Numbered from the stretch's first letter, positions 23,301 to 33,600 are shown. The stretch: 64,000 bases of DNA from Adiantum capillus-veneris (GCA_014529385.2 CM043945.1:144691741-144755740); one strand, 5' to 3'. Numbers and translations: made by a program. The notes: generated by a model from the sequence alone, not told the origin.

Positions 23301-24191
23301 TATTTTTCAATGAAAGATCTAGGTGCTACAAAGAGGATACTTGGTATGAAAATATCAAGGGACAGGACGAAGAAGACAATAAAGCTATCTCAAGAAGATT
23401 ACATCAATAAGGTACTAGAAAGGTTTGCAATGCAAAATGCAAAACCAATTTCTACACCTTTGACTGGTCATTTTAAACTAACGAAGGATATGTGTCCAAA
23501 GACACAAGAGGAGATAGCCTATATGATTAAAGTTCCATATGCTGCAGCGGTAGGTTCTCTAATGTATGCTATGGTCTGGACAAGGCCAGACATTGCACAT
23601 GCAGTGGGAGTTGTGAGTAGGTTCATGGACAACCCAGGTAAAGAGCATTGGCAAGCTGTGAAGTGGATACTTAGGTATCTAAAAGGGACAACAAAAAATG
23701 CTTTGTATTTTGGAGGAACTGATATTTTTCTAGAAGGGTATGCTGATGCAGATATGGCAGGTGACAAAGATACTCGAAGGAGCACTACTGGCTATGTGTT
23801 CATGGTTGGAGGCATAGCAGTAAGCTGGGCTTCAAAGCTGCAGAAAGTGGTTTCACTTTCTACCACGGAAGCAGAGTATGTAGCAATGACGGAGGCAAGC
23901 AAAGAAATTCTGTGGCTTCACAAATTCTTAGAAGAGCTTGGATTCAAACAAGACAATTTTGTCTTGTACAGTGATAGCCAAAGCGCTATCCATCTTGTGA
24001 AGAACTCAGCCTTTCATTCAACGACAAAGCACATTGAGGTGAGATATCACTTCATATACACTCTTTTGGAAGAGGGACAACTAAAGCTAGGAAAGGTGCA
24101 TACAAGTGAAAATCCTGCAGACATGTTTACAAAGGTGGTCAACAAGGAGAAGTTGAGCTTTTGCTCATCTTCAATCGGCATTCAAGGATAA
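20310..24191 (+). CDS. Copia-2 Gag-Pol polyprotein, uninterrupted, protease motif altered
   Basis: 1293 residues with no stop. The ATG at 20310 (MAEEGKLKIEKFNGKNY) is chosen over an upstream in-frame GTG. Order: Gag domain (1 to ~230); CCHC knuckle CWNCGKKGHVKKDC (234-247); retropepsin with Asp291; integrase zinc region (from ~418, Cys450/Cys453) and catalytic Asp481, Asp544 and Glu580, with the DD35E spacing; RT with Asp888 in motif A and YVDD (974-977); RNase H from YADAD (1144). The protease motif reads D-S-R-A: AGG at 21186 encodes Arg293, where Copia-1 has GGG (Gly). This Gly is nearly invariant in retropepsins, so self-processing is probably lost. Length and order match TNT1-type Copia. 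Confidence 0.95.
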   Translation: MAEEGKLKIEKFNGKNYQHWKMQIEDYLYEKDLYLPLGGLAKKPATMADEAWIVLDRKALGTIRLSLESTVAFNVSEMKTTEDLMKSLDDFYEKPSASNKVFLMKRLFNLKMAENGSVAEHLNDFNTNISQLRSVKINFDDKVRALLILSSLPDSWDILVMAVSNSISGTNTLKFDDVVGVLLSEEMRRRSTGESSSAALSVETRGRPKERLKNQKGRDRSRQSKSRTKAVLECWNCGKKGHVKKDCWSKKKKETESQDNKPTSEANVAGKVEQDALILSLDNVSNSWIVDSRASFHATPHKQHFQDYTKGNFGYVYLGDDEACEIVGKGTVSVKTANGNEWKLKDVRHVPSLRKNLISTGQLDDEGHNIAFGNKRWKISKGSLVVAKGEKVGTLYLCTVSTQPSACAATTEVDTAVWHYRLGHMSAKGMQILQTKKLLPGLKEVDLEFCEDCVYGKQKRVKFQKSGNERKNKKLELVHSDVWGPASTPSLGGSLYYVTFIDDATRKTWVYFMKNKSDVFSIFQRWKAFVENETGTKVKCLRSDNGGEYCSQPFKSFCASNGIRRQRTTPRTPQQNGISERMNRTIMERARSMRLHASLPLELWAEAVSTSVYLINRSPSTALDGGVPEEAWTGKPVNYAFLKVFGCEAFMHIDRSLRSKLDAKSKKCFFIGYGEGDFGYRLWNPEDGKILRSRDVIFNEQNMYKDYLERKQTKETGDEYMELEDSEDSRTAKGDNVQQRQPNEEPQPIPRRSTRASRPPERFVPSFNHLLISDSGEPESYEEAMQHESKEEWTKSMQVEMDSLHRNQTWELVELPKGKRALQNKWVYKLKEEEGGKKRYKSRLVVKGFSQKKGIDFNEIFSPIVKMNSIRLVLSLGAAHDLNIEQIDVNTAFPHGDLEEEIYMLQPKGYEVKGKEKMVCRLKKSLYGLKQASRQWYLKFDQWMLDHGFTRCNSDHYVYTKNLGDGKFIILMLYVDDMLIASANMQDIKDLKEELSKYFSMKDLGATKRILGMKISRDRTKKTIKLSQEDYINKVLERFAMQNAKPISTPLTGHFKLTKDMCPKTQEEIAYMIKVPYAAAVGSLMYAMVWTRPDIAHAVGVVSRFMDNPGKEHWQAVKWILRYLKGTTKNALYFGGTDIFLEGYADADMAGDKDTRRSTTGYVFMVGGIAVSWASKLQKVVSLSTTEAEYVAMTEASKEILWLHKFLEELGFKQDNFVLYSDSQSAIHLVKNSAFHSTTKHIEVRYHFIYTLLEEGQLKLGKVHTSENPADMFTKVVNKEKLSFCSSSIGIQG

Positions 24192-24240
24192 GAAGTCAGA
24201 ATGGAAAGCAGTCACAGGTTTGGTTTGGAGATCAGTCTCC

Positions 24241-24251
24241 AAGTGGGAGAT
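24241..24251 (+). other. Polypurine tract of Copia-2
   Basis: AAGTGGGAGAT lies immediately 5' of the 3' LTR, the expected site for plus-strand priming. Confidence 0.8.
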
Positions 24252-24482
24252 TGTTAAGTATGGAGCCTGATTTACCCTTGTAATTTTTTGTGGTAAAAGC
24301 GCACATTTGTAAGGCCCCCATTATGAGGAGAAGCCATCGTGCGTGAAGGAAAATCACTCACTGGTAACCAAAATTTTCGTCGAAATATTCCTTTTTGCCA
24401 GAATATTAGGGTCGGACGGCGGCCGGAAAGTGGTCGGAAAACAACCGGTTGGTTGGCCGGTGGCCGGTAGTCAATGGCCGAT
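24252..24482 (+). repeat. Truncated 3' LTR of Copia-2
   Basis: Starts TGTTAAGTATGGAG and follows the 5' LTR until GTCAATGGCCGAT. It then passes straight into LINE endonuclease sequence. About 510 bases of LTR are missing, along with an internal stretch relative to the 5' copy. Confidence 0.9.
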
Positions 24483-24484
24483 AG

Positions 24485-25083
24485 ATTCACTCCACGCACT
24501 TTGCGGTCCTAGAGAAAGCAAGACTCTCTGGAGGCCTCACAAAGCTAGAGTGCTGCCATGTATCTGAGACCCTCATAGTCATACACAACCTCTCCCAAGC
24601 TGCGAACTCGACTCCATGCACAGTAGCATGGATGCCTCCAATCCTGTCAAAAGGGTCCTCCAACATGTTGAAGTCCCCCCCTACACACCAATGGTCAGCC
24701 TGTGGCAAAGACTCAACAATCTGTGACCAAAACTCTGCACGAGCACTCGCCACATTGGGCGCATAGATGTTCAGGAAGCCCATAAGGCCACCCTAAACCT
24801 GCATAGTAATCCACTGAGCCCTGCTTGGCACAATAATCCCTCTGCCCACAATGGCCTACTGCAATGAGTCCGCAATAGTCATACATACCCCACCCTGGAT
24901 GCCTCTAGGTCCAAAAGAAGCTGACCAAAAGGTATCAAATCGTCCACGCAAAATCTGACCACATCGCCGAATGCGGCTCTCAAACAGATGGTGCTCCTGT
25001 AGCATAAGGAGATCAACCTCTCCTCCCACAAGGCAATGCTGAAGCTCCTAACGCAATCGGCCCCATTGTCGCTGTGTATACTA
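24485..25083 (-). pseudogene. LINE ORF2 endonuclease, N-terminal part
   Basis: Minus-strand reading shows the AP-endonuclease-like motifs LMLQEHHL (catalytic Glu), NIYAPN and GGDFNM, with a stop between the first two. The product continues across Copia-2 into the SDHAPV segment at 19430. The stretch that should join the two sides, around the expected SRIDR motif, is partly missing, in line with a deletion at the truncated 3' LTR of Copia-2. Confidence 0.82.
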
Positions 25084-25085
25084 GC

Positions 25086-25857
25086 TCAACTAGGAGACAG
25101 GAAAATTGATTTTCCTATACCACCACAAAAAGGGAAGGATTAGGAATGATCTATGCCGTGAAAAAGTATAGACATTACCTATTAGCAAACTAATTTGTGT
25201 TCTTTATGGACCACCAAGCCTTATTGTACTTGGTCAACAAGCCATGCAACACAGGAAGAATAGTGAGATGTGCAGCACAGGAAGAATAGTGAGATGGTTT
25301 ATCATTCTTCTAGAATTTGATTTCACTGTAGTTGTGAAAAAGGGCACTACTCATCAAAGATTAGATCATTTGTCTAGGATTGTTTCATGGGAACCACCTA
25401 AAGGAGTAGACGATGATCTACCAGATGCCTATCTGTTCTCCATGGAAATGATACCTCGATGATCGGAAAATATGGTATCATTGATGAACATAGCTCAAGT
25501 GGATTCGCAAATACCACTTCCTATTACAATCGGATTAATTGAGCAATTGGCTATGTATCAATTACTAGCTGGGGGACTATACAAAAGAAATCGAGAAGGA
25601 ATATTGCTCTTATGCATTAATCCTGAAGAGAAATCCTCCAATACCTATAGTAGGACTTCACTTTGCTGAAGATCAAACTATGCAAAGAATTTTGAGACTC
25701 GGAGTATTTTGGCCAACTATGAGGAGTGATGTTTGCTCTTTTCTAAAGGATTGTCCTTAATGTAAAAAAAAAAACACCCATACCTCATGTAAAATTGTTC
25801 TAAATGTCACATGTTCCTAAGTGGAGTAACTATCTAGTTACTTACTGATCGAGCCGA
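25086..25857 (+). pseudogene. Element G RNase H region, degraded
   Basis: Just after the LINE the frame reads KREGLGMIYAVKKYRHYLLAN, a stop (TAA at 25189), then FVFFMDHQALLYLVNK. After an apparent 24-base tandem duplication (GCAGCACAGGAAGAATAGTG region, 25238-25290) come RIVRWFIILLEFDF and KGTTHQRLDHLSR. These are the connection/RNase H motifs of Gypsy RTs. Further decayed stretches lead to the integrase. Confidence 0.82.
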
Positions 25858-27057
25858 ACATTTCTTGAGGATATGAGTAAATGCCATCAAAGAGCAATTG
25901 AGACAGAAGCAAGAGACTATGCTCTTATTGGAAACCAATTGTATCGGAGAGATAAGGATCAACATCTACGTCTTTGTGCAAATGAAGACGAGTATATTCC
26001 AATTATAGAACAAGCACATCCTGGATTAGCTAGAGGTCACTTTTCTAGTGAGACCACTGCAAGAGCATCCTTAATGACAGGCATATGGTGGCCAACACTT
26101 TTTGCAGATGCCAAAGAATATGTTCAGAGATGTAATGCTTGTCAAAGAGCAAAAATTCCAACACGTGTAGATAGCATGCCCTTAAGACCAATGATGGGGG
26201 CTAGAGATTTTGCAAAATGGGGTATAGATTTTGTTGGGCCAATACAGCCACCTGCTTATAGAACTCAAGCTCAATATATCATTGTAGCTACAGGCTATTT
26301 GACAAAATGGGCCGAGGCTAAAGCAACTCAAAAGAATGATGCCAGAACCACTGCCCCATTCTTATATGAGTATGTATTCACAAGATATGGACTGCCAATA
26401 GAAATTGTCAGTGATAGAGGAACTCATTTCCTCAATGAGGTAATCGAGTATCTGCTTAATGAATTTATGGTCATCCATAACAAATCAGCTCCCTATCACC
26501 CACAAGCAAACGGACAAAGCTGAGCATACGAATAAAATTCTTAGCTCGGTATTGATAAAGTGGTTAGTTCAGGAAGGACAGACTAGGAAATGAATCTCCA
26601 TGTTGCTCTATGGGCTTATCGAGTTTCATTTAAAACAGCTTTAAATGCTACACCCTTTAACCTTGTTTATAATTTGGATGCCATATTGTCAATAGAATTT
26701 CTATTGCCGACATTAAGGGTAGCTAAGGATCTTGAGTGGACTGGACATGAATTTTCTGAGAGACTTGAAGATTTAGAAAAGCTAGATGAGCAAAGGCTAA
26801 CTGCTATAGCTCACATCTATGCACAAAAGCGGAAACAAAAATAGTTTTTTGATTCCCATCTAATTACAAAAATCTTAAAAAAAGGGGACTTAGTTTTAGT
26901 CTATTCCCTTAAGCAACACATTCCCAAGTTTACAAAAAAGGGAAACGGACTATTTATCATTGAAGATGTATCTCCAAGTGGAGCACTAACCAATGAATTA
27001 CTAGAAAGAATGCATGCAACCAAGAAAAGAAAGATAAAACGATAGCAGGTTATTGAT
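25858..27057 (+). pseudogene. Element G integrase with GPF-like C-terminal module
   Basis: An open stretch (25873-26523) holds the HHCC zinc region (H...ARGHFSSETTARAS...CNACQRAK) and catalytic core motifs WGIDFVGP, SDRGTHF and the region around NGQS. Near 26520 the frame shifts, then continues from 26590 as LWAYRVSFKTALNATPFNLV. After TAG at 26842 comes KKGDLVLVYSLKQ...KKGNGLFIIEDVSPSGAL, which matches the GPF/Y module at the end of Gypsy integrases. A TAG at 27046 precedes the next domain in the same frame. Confidence 0.87.
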
Positions 27058-27798
27058 GAAGCCCAGGTGGAAGCTCGACTTCGGGTACTCAAAAGGAAAG
27101 CTGCTCTCAAGAATCAACAAATACCTATTCCCATCAACACTATGGAAATAGATGACCGACAATGGGAATTGCAGAAAGTTGCAGTGTCATTAGATGATGA
27201 ATGGTTAGACGGAATGGATCTTCGCATCAAATTACAACTCAACAATCATAGCACAAATACATTGGTCGATACAGGAGCTAGTGTAAATGCAGTCAGTTAT
27301 TCCACGTACAAGAAAGCAACAAGTCAGTAATTGACAGCAGGAGTAGCGACTATCAAAGGATGCAACAAGAACCCAACGCCAACATTGGGAGTAGTCAACT
27401 TGAATGTGATAGTACATGGATGTTCATGTCCTCACTAGTTTGTATGTTTACGAGATGAACACATGAATGAGACAATGATTCTTGGAATTCCCTGGATGCG
27501 AACATACAAGGGAGTACTAGATTGGGATACCAATCATCTCAAGCTATCACCTAAAGGTGAACAAATCATTGTTCCAATTGCACTAAGCAAGGAGGAATGG
27601 AAAGGATCTTACCAGCTGAACAAACCACGAAGCAATCAATCTTCTCCATCCTATCACCAAGTAAATGCTACGAGTAGCATGCGAGGAGTCAGGCAAATTT
27701 GGGTACCGAAAGCACAGCTTAAGGACAAGCCGATTCAAATCTGGGTGCCCAAAACACCTTCGACAAAACCAAAGATGGTTCCAAGGTTCAAAACATAG
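27058..27798 (+). pseudogene. Second retropepsin-like domain fused after integrase in element G
   Basis: In the same frame as the integrase end, about 60 residues downstream, the sequence reads NNHSTNTLVDTGASVNAVSY (active-site Asp codon at 27268). After stops at 27328 (TAA) and 27436 (TAG) it gives MILGIPWMRTYKGVLDWD. The D-T-G-A and later ILG-x-P-W spacing is that of a complete retropepsin-like domain, distinct from the DSGA/ILGRPF one at 13900-14140. The end of this stretch has two IWVPK repeats. A protease after integrase is not in the standard Gypsy order. It may be a duplicated or captured domain. The call is strong on motifs; its function is unknown. Confidence 0.75.
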
Positions 27799-28271
27799 AG
27801 ACGAGCATCTCCGAGCAAGGAGCCTAACACAAAATGGATTTGGAAGAAAAAGGAGCACTTATCTTCTCTGCAAACTGTAAAATCGATCAAGCAATGGAGA
27901 GTTAAGTCTTAGAAACCTCAACCACACCATTCTAACCAAGACAAGCCAAGATATCAATGGCGGGTAAAATCTTGACAACATTCATTATTAATACCAATAG
28001 CTCAAGAAATCAGCGTGCTAAAGCACCCTGATGGTACAATCAAGCAAAGAGCACACAAGCTACAAGATTTACTCTTTGGAAGACAATATTAGAGAACCTT
28101 GACATCGAAAACCTTTCAGTTAATTATTCAAGACCCAACTCTTGCACATCATAATGGTTTGAACCGTATTGATCTTCAAAGCATTGTAGAGCCAACCATG
28201 GCTATGCATAGACACGATTGTTTAACCCATGCACACAGTCGTCCCGGAGTACACCATCTAGGAAAAGTTTG
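27799..28271 (+). pseudogene. Trp-rich C-terminal tail of the element G polyprotein
   Basis: The same frame continues past TAG at 27796 for about 150 codons with only four internal stops. It contains KWIWKKKEHL, then IKQWRVKS and RYQWRVKS, which with IWVPKAQL and IWVPKTPS upstream form a loose series of Trp-x-x-Lys repeats. It then reads LLIPIAQEISVLKHPDG and ends VHHLGKV before TGA at 28269. No known domain is recognised. Codon continuity with so few stops suggests it was once translated. Confidence 0.5.
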
Positions 28272-29356
28272 ATGTTAACCTATGATTTTTTTTGAAAAAT
28301 TACGTAATAATGCCCTTATAAATCATCAACAAGGGTAAATTAACTGATGATATCTCCCCGATGAGTGTAAATAGTGTATATACTACAAAAAATCATCAAA
28401 AAATAGTCCATTTTTAAATCATTTTTCTTGATATTGAGACTTAAAAATAAAGAAGTCAACAAAAAAAAATAAAGCTATATTTTTCAATGGATTTTCTTAA
28501 TTATTGAATTTTTACTTTGCTTTTTTAGTGCATTTTGTTATTTTCTTTGATTTTTTCAATAAACAGGTCAACAATTAATAATAAATGGCAAAGGAGCTCA
28601 GATGGAAAAATTAAAGGCACGTTGATGATTAGAAAAACAAGGTGAATAGGCACAAAATGTTTTCAATCAAATCGGCATATGAAAGCAGGAAGCCTAAATT
28701 AGGCAGCCAGACCTACTTTTGTAGAATTCTTGCAGAATGAGCTACATGAATCCGATCGGAGAAATTTTTGAGTCTAGCATAGATGTCACAGCTTAGTAGG
28801 ACTAACAAGGGAATTTGGGGAAAAATGGTTTTGGAAGTCCGAGTATAGATACCCAAGGTAGGCTAAAATCACCTCATTTCCACTTGTTGCCTTTGGAGAG
28901 AGAGCTTTTCGACCCTCTTCGTGCGTATTTTCTAGAGTCCATAGTCGCCTGTTTTCAAGGCCGTCTCACATGAGACATGAGGGGTAAGTTCTATACTTAT
29001 CAATGATCCATTTTGTACGGTAATAGCTAGTCTAAACCCCTAGAAAAAACCCTAGAATCCGAGCAGTGCACGGAGACCTACGACCAAAAATCAATCATAG
29101 CGGCCCGCTAGCTCAACCAAATCGGATCAGATTTGAACTGTAGCATGCCCCAACATAATAGAACACTTGACCATTCGGAAAGGATCGATGGGGTCTCAAG
29201 TAGAAAATCTAGGTTTTTGGCAGATGCCAGAATTGGATTCTGACTCCACAGACAACTTACATTCGAGGTCTATACACAATGTATATGATTGGTCTTATAA
29301 AATCAATCAAGCCAAGCCCTCAAAAAGCAAAAAACGGCTCAAAGGCTACAAAGCGT
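28272..29356 (+). other. Element G non-coding spacer downstream of pol
   Basis: AT-rich sequence with no recognised domain. One open frame of 74 codons at 29167 has no known motif and runs into the LTR of Gypsy B. The region lies between the end of pol and the Gypsy B insertion. Confidence 0.5.
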
Positions 29357-30182
29357 TGTTGGGAAACAAGCAAACTGAAACACCTCTATAGTGATGTCAC
29401 CCAAGAGCGTTGAAAGAGAACTACAAGACACCAAAAGCGTCGCAAAATCCTTTTGAAACACCACAAGTCCAATAGGAGTAGACTCTTGGGAAAACCCTGC
29501 CAAAGCATGGATTTACAGCACACGCCGACCAATGCATATGAAGACAAGAGCCTCTCCTTTCACAATCAAACATCACAAACCCACAACTTCAACATCAATT
29601 CCACATTTCATACATACATGCCCTCCGAATCTGTCTATACACAATTTGCCACTGGGCTGCCATAGCCATAACCCTGCAGAGAACTAGTCGTGACCTAATG
29701 AGCACAACTCCAATTGGATCACTTTAAAGCTTGAGAGAAAGCTTGAAAAATTACTGGTGAGAAATCTGAGGATGACTAAAATTGATTCCATACGCCCCCA
29801 TGAGCAAAATTGACGCGAACAGAGAGCTGTCCCAGCACGACTACACGTAGAGAAGGCTAGTCGGGGCAAAAAACTGCATCCAAGAGCACCAAGGAGACAG
29901 AACGAGCTAAAACCTGCAAATTTCTGATCTTTGGCTGAACTTTTTTTAGTTTTTACATGAGTTTAAGTTATATACAAGGCTCGCTTTAAAAAACTCACTC
30001 ACGGGCACTTATAGTAGCCCGACAACTGTCACTAGACTAGCGACTTGCAGTGCATGTACATGTGCTTGCTAAAGAAAGCTAAAAAACCCACAAAAAGAAA
30101 GCCCACACGCCCTTTTGACATCGGGCGTCATGTCCATATGTAAAAATTTACAAAAAACGGGGTGTCAGAAATGCGCCCAACA
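29357..30182 (-). repeat. 3' LTR of Gypsy B
   Basis: TGTTGGGAAACAAGC ... GCGCCCAACA on the plus strand, with the 7-base inverted end TGTTGGG/CCCAACA. It lacks a ~46-base segment present in the other LTR near 41241-41287. Confidence 0.92.
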
Positions 30183-30209
30183 TAGTTTGCCACACCCCAA
30201 CCTGCTAGA

Positions 30210-31229
30210 TCATTCATGATCAGCAGCACAAAAGAGATCTTGTAAACCACATGAGGGAGTCTTCACCTCATCTTCATCATTAACCACATGATCAGAAAAT
30301 TCTTCAAAAGAAGGCTCATCCTCAATCACAGTCATCAACCTTGCAATATACTTCTTCAACCTGTAGCCATTCACACGTGCTTTATGAGGGGTACCATCCA
30401 AGTCAGCAAGCTGATATGTGCCATTCGGAAACCTGTTTAAGACCAAGAAAGGACCTTGCCACTTGATTTGAAATTTCTTTTGAAAAGTGCTATCAAGCTT
30501 ACTATTGTAACGAAGCACCATGTCACCCTTCTTGATGTCCTTGTTCTTTACCTTCTCATTTGCCTTTGCTTGATTCTTCTTCCAGACCTGCTCATAATGC
30601 TCAAAAGCTAACACCTTATCCAATTGTACACATTGCAAATATAAAAGTCTTTCCTTGAATGTATCCTTGGGCTCTTCTTCAAGCTTTAGCATCATCTTCA
30701 AGGATGGTATCGCCACCTCAATAGGAAGTAAAGCCTCTTTGCCAAAAACTAGATGGAAGGGAGAAAAACCAGTACCTGATTTGATGGCAGTCCTATAAGC
30801 CCATAGAGCACAAGGTAGCTCTAAATCCCAAGTCTTCACATTGTTTCTTTTCATCTTTGTAAGAATCCTTATGAGCTCTCCATTAAACCTTTCATTCATG
30901 CCATTGCATTGGGGATAATATGGAGTAGTAAACCTGCGATGCACATGAAGCTTTTCACATAGATAATCGCCCAACTCTGCCCTGAAACCTGGACCCTTGT
31001 CAGAAAGTAACTCCAATGGCATGCCAAATTTGCAGCAAATATCTTCATATATAAATAAGGAAACATCTTTACTCGTGATGTGCTTAACAACTTTGGATTC
31101 GGCCCACCTGGATAGATAGTCAACGGCAGTAAGTATGTAACATTTGCCTCTAGCTGTCATAGGTAGAGGACCTATTGCATCAATACCCCACTTCTCAAAC
31201 ACATCATAAGCCACAATGGTGCGTCTAAT
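30210..31229 (-). pseudogene. Gypsy B integrase core and C-terminus
   Basis: Minus-strand frame with WGIDAIGP (first catalytic Asp), SDKGPGF (second), and NGMNERFNGELI (Glu), followed by the GPF-type module (KKGDMVLRY ... KWQGPFLVLNRF). It then runs into an acidic tail. It is joined in frame to the zinc region upstream but separated by one TAA at 31230-31232. The conserved FEKWGID start confirms the join. Confidence 0.9.
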
Positions 31230-33456
31230 TTATGATTTGAGAACCCTATTTGCCATGCTTTGACACTCTTTACAAGACTTGCACCAATGATGAACATCAC
31301 GTTGAACACTTGGCCACACATAACCCTCCTGCAAGACTTTATGCAAAGTGATCTTTGCAGCAAAGTGACCACCACAAGAACCCTCATGATTCTCATCTAA
31401 AATTTTGTAAATTTTCTCTTTCCAAGGCACTTTTCTCATCAGAAGATCAGCCCCCTTCATATACAAGGCATCACCAAGTAGCACATACCTTTTGGCACGA
31501 CGTAGGAAGGCGTACTTTTTTGGCTTTTCCAACTCTGATGGAAGCATACCTGTTTGTAGAAACTCTTCCTCCTTCTCTAAAGCTTCCCTTCCCAAATAAA
31601 GAGGAGAATCAGCCCTTATCACATACAATTGCCCAATTGAAGCTTGCACTGCGTCATGTGCTTCTTCATTTTGAGACCTGTCCACATGCCTTAAACTCCA
31701 AGCTTCAAAATGCTCAAGCAGATTCTTCACTTGAAAAAACATATTTTTCAGCCTTAGATTCTTACTTTTCCACACCCCAAGTACTTGTTTCACCACCAAA
31801 AGAGCATCACCTCTTACCCTCACACGACGGATGCCAAGCTCAAGGCAAAGGTTGAGACCTTTCTCCAAAGTAGCATACTCAGCTTCATTGTTGCTTTGTG
31901 CTGTAAGCTTCAAACTCCTTTTAGTTACCAAAGCACCTTGAGGATCATAAACTACCACACCTCCTGAAGCTTCACCATGCACTTTCCTGTAAGAGCCATC
32001 AAAAAAGAATAGATAGACATTGTCTATGTCAGGAGCTTCTATGTGTTGCTTCTTCACTGCATCCTCCTTAAGAAGAAGAGGGCTTTCCTTATAGGTAAGC
32101 AAATCAGCCAATGTAGCCCTTGTACTCTCCTCAACAAGAAAAGAGAATTTGAATTCCTGTAGCTCCACAATCCACTTCATGAGCCTCTTTGACAAAGTAG
32201 GGCTATTCACCAATTGAGGTAGAAGAGTGTAGCTAGTGAGGAATGTGAATGGTTTAGGGAGAAGGTAGTGCCTAAACCTTCTACATGAATAAATCACACT
32301 CACCATAATGAGCTCCACCTCAATATAGCCTCTCTCCACCTCTAGCTTCACCCTGCTAGCACAATAGATAGGCTTCATGTAGTGGGAATTGTTACCTCGT
32401 TGAAGAAGCATAGCTCCAATAGCATCCTCACCTAATGATAGATTCACATAAAAATCCTTATCCCAATTAGGAGCTTGCATAGCAGGAAGAGAACCAAGAA
32501 CCTCTTTGATACCTTGAAAAACCTCTTCACATTCATTTGTCCATTGTAGAGGATCCAACCTTGCTACTTGTTGTAGAGGATAAAGAAGTTGAGAGGACAA
32601 AGGAATGAACCTTGCCATATACTTCACCTTTTGAATAAAAGTAGAAAGTTTCTTTGTATCTTTAGGTGATGGGAGGAGCACCAAGCCTTCACTTTGTCAG
32701 GATCTGCTTCAATCCCATTCTCTGAGATCATATGCCCCAAAAAATTCACTCTTGGTTGAGCAAGATGACATTTCTTTGGGTTGAGTTGACCTCCACTTTC
32801 ATCATATTGCTTCAATGCCATCCCAAGCTTTGCACAATGATCCTTTCTAGAGCTATAAACACAAAATTCATCAATAAGATCCTTCACAAACTTGCCAAGA
32901 AAGGGAGAGAACACCTTGTTGACGCGCTTTTGATACCACGCACAACCATTCATAAGGCCAAAAGGAAGTACACAATAACAGAAGCATCCCCATGGCGTGA
33001 TAAATGTGGTCTTCTTTCGATCTTCCAAAGCCAAGGTGAGCTGAAAATATCCAGAGAATCCGTCACATACGCTATACCTCTCATGCCCTGCAATAGAATC
33101 AAGTATGTCATCTATGAAAGGAAGAGGGTATGGATCCCTCTTCATGGCTGCGTTTAGAGGCTTAAAATCAACACATATCCTCCACTTTCCATCCTTCTTG
33201 GGTGTGACAACAACAGGACTCACCCATTCTGCAGTGCTCACAGGACATATGAAACCTGCTTCAACAAGCTTGTCTACCTCTTCCTTTAAAGCATTAAGTT
33301 GTACCTGTCCCATTCTCCTTAGCTTTTGGCGTACGCGCTGAGATCCTTCCTTGATTGGAATGTGGATTTCCTCTCCCTTAAAGCCTCTAATTTCCTCATA
33401 AGAAGTGATGAATAAATGGGGAAATTGTTGTATCATATGTAGGTACTCACTCTTCT
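31230..33456 (-). pseudogene. Gypsy B RT, RNase H and archaeal-type RNase H
   Basis: RT motifs: WVSPVVVTPKKDGKWRICVD, YSVCDGFSGYFQ, LPFGLMNG, and VKDLIDEFCVYSS, where IDEF replaces the usual IDDF (GAA at 32867-32869). A frameshift lies near 32640-32690. The classical RNase H follows (PIYCASRVKLEVERGYIEVE), then an archaeal-type RNase H with FFFDGSYRK, NNEAEYATL and RVRGDALLV. Last is the integrase HHCC zinc region ending CKSCKECQS. The upstream end is cut by element C at the CTTCT duplication. Confidence 0.9.
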
Positions 33457-33587
33457 TGTCAGGCCAAGGGCAAGGCTAAGGGCCAGGATAGACATGCGGT
33501 CAAGGGGCGCTATATTTAGGGGCTAGGAGTCTATATATGGCACGGTTGGGTGGAGAGTTGCATGGTCCAGTCCCCCGCGGTCTTACA
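33457..33587 (+). repeat. 5' LTR of element C
   Basis: TGTCAGGCCAAGGG ... CGCGGTCTTACA, 131 bases, with a TATA-like CTATATATGGC near 33530. Very short for an element this long. Confidence 0.93.
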
Positions 33588-33588
33588 T

Positions 33589-33600
33589 TGGTATCAGAGC
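33589..33600 (+). other. Primer-binding site of element C (tRNA-iMet)
   Basis: TGGTATCAGAGC directly follows the LTR after one T. Confidence 0.93.

Larger units (their letters stand above)
19495..24482 (+). mobile_element. Copia-2 LTR retrotransposon (Tork/TNT1-like), near-complete coding
   Basis: Complete 5' LTR, tRNA-iMet primer-binding site, one uninterrupted polyprotein, polypurine tract, and a truncated 3' LTR (about 231 of 742 bases). It lies within the LINE endonuclease. The 3' truncation removed the outer LTR end, so no target duplication can be seen. The short 3' LTR matches the 5' LTR closely, as far as it goes. Confidence 0.93.
15654..25085 (-). mobile_element. L1-type LINE, 5' truncated, carrying Copia-2
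   Basis: On the minus strand the order is endonuclease, reverse transcriptase, zf-RVT and poly(A). The tail shows on the plus strand as a T run at 15656-15667. Copia-2 is inserted within the endonuclease. The 5' end near 25085 lies just upstream of the first endonuclease motif, so ORF1 and the start of ORF2 are missing. The G sequence on the two sides does not join directly: the RT palm is absent. Insertion was therefore accompanied or followed by a target deletion, and no target duplication can be seen. Confidence 0.88.

Noticed and set aside
21199..23785. Many minus-strand open frames within Copia-2
   Set aside because: They are shadows of the intact plus-strand polyprotein; none has a known domain.
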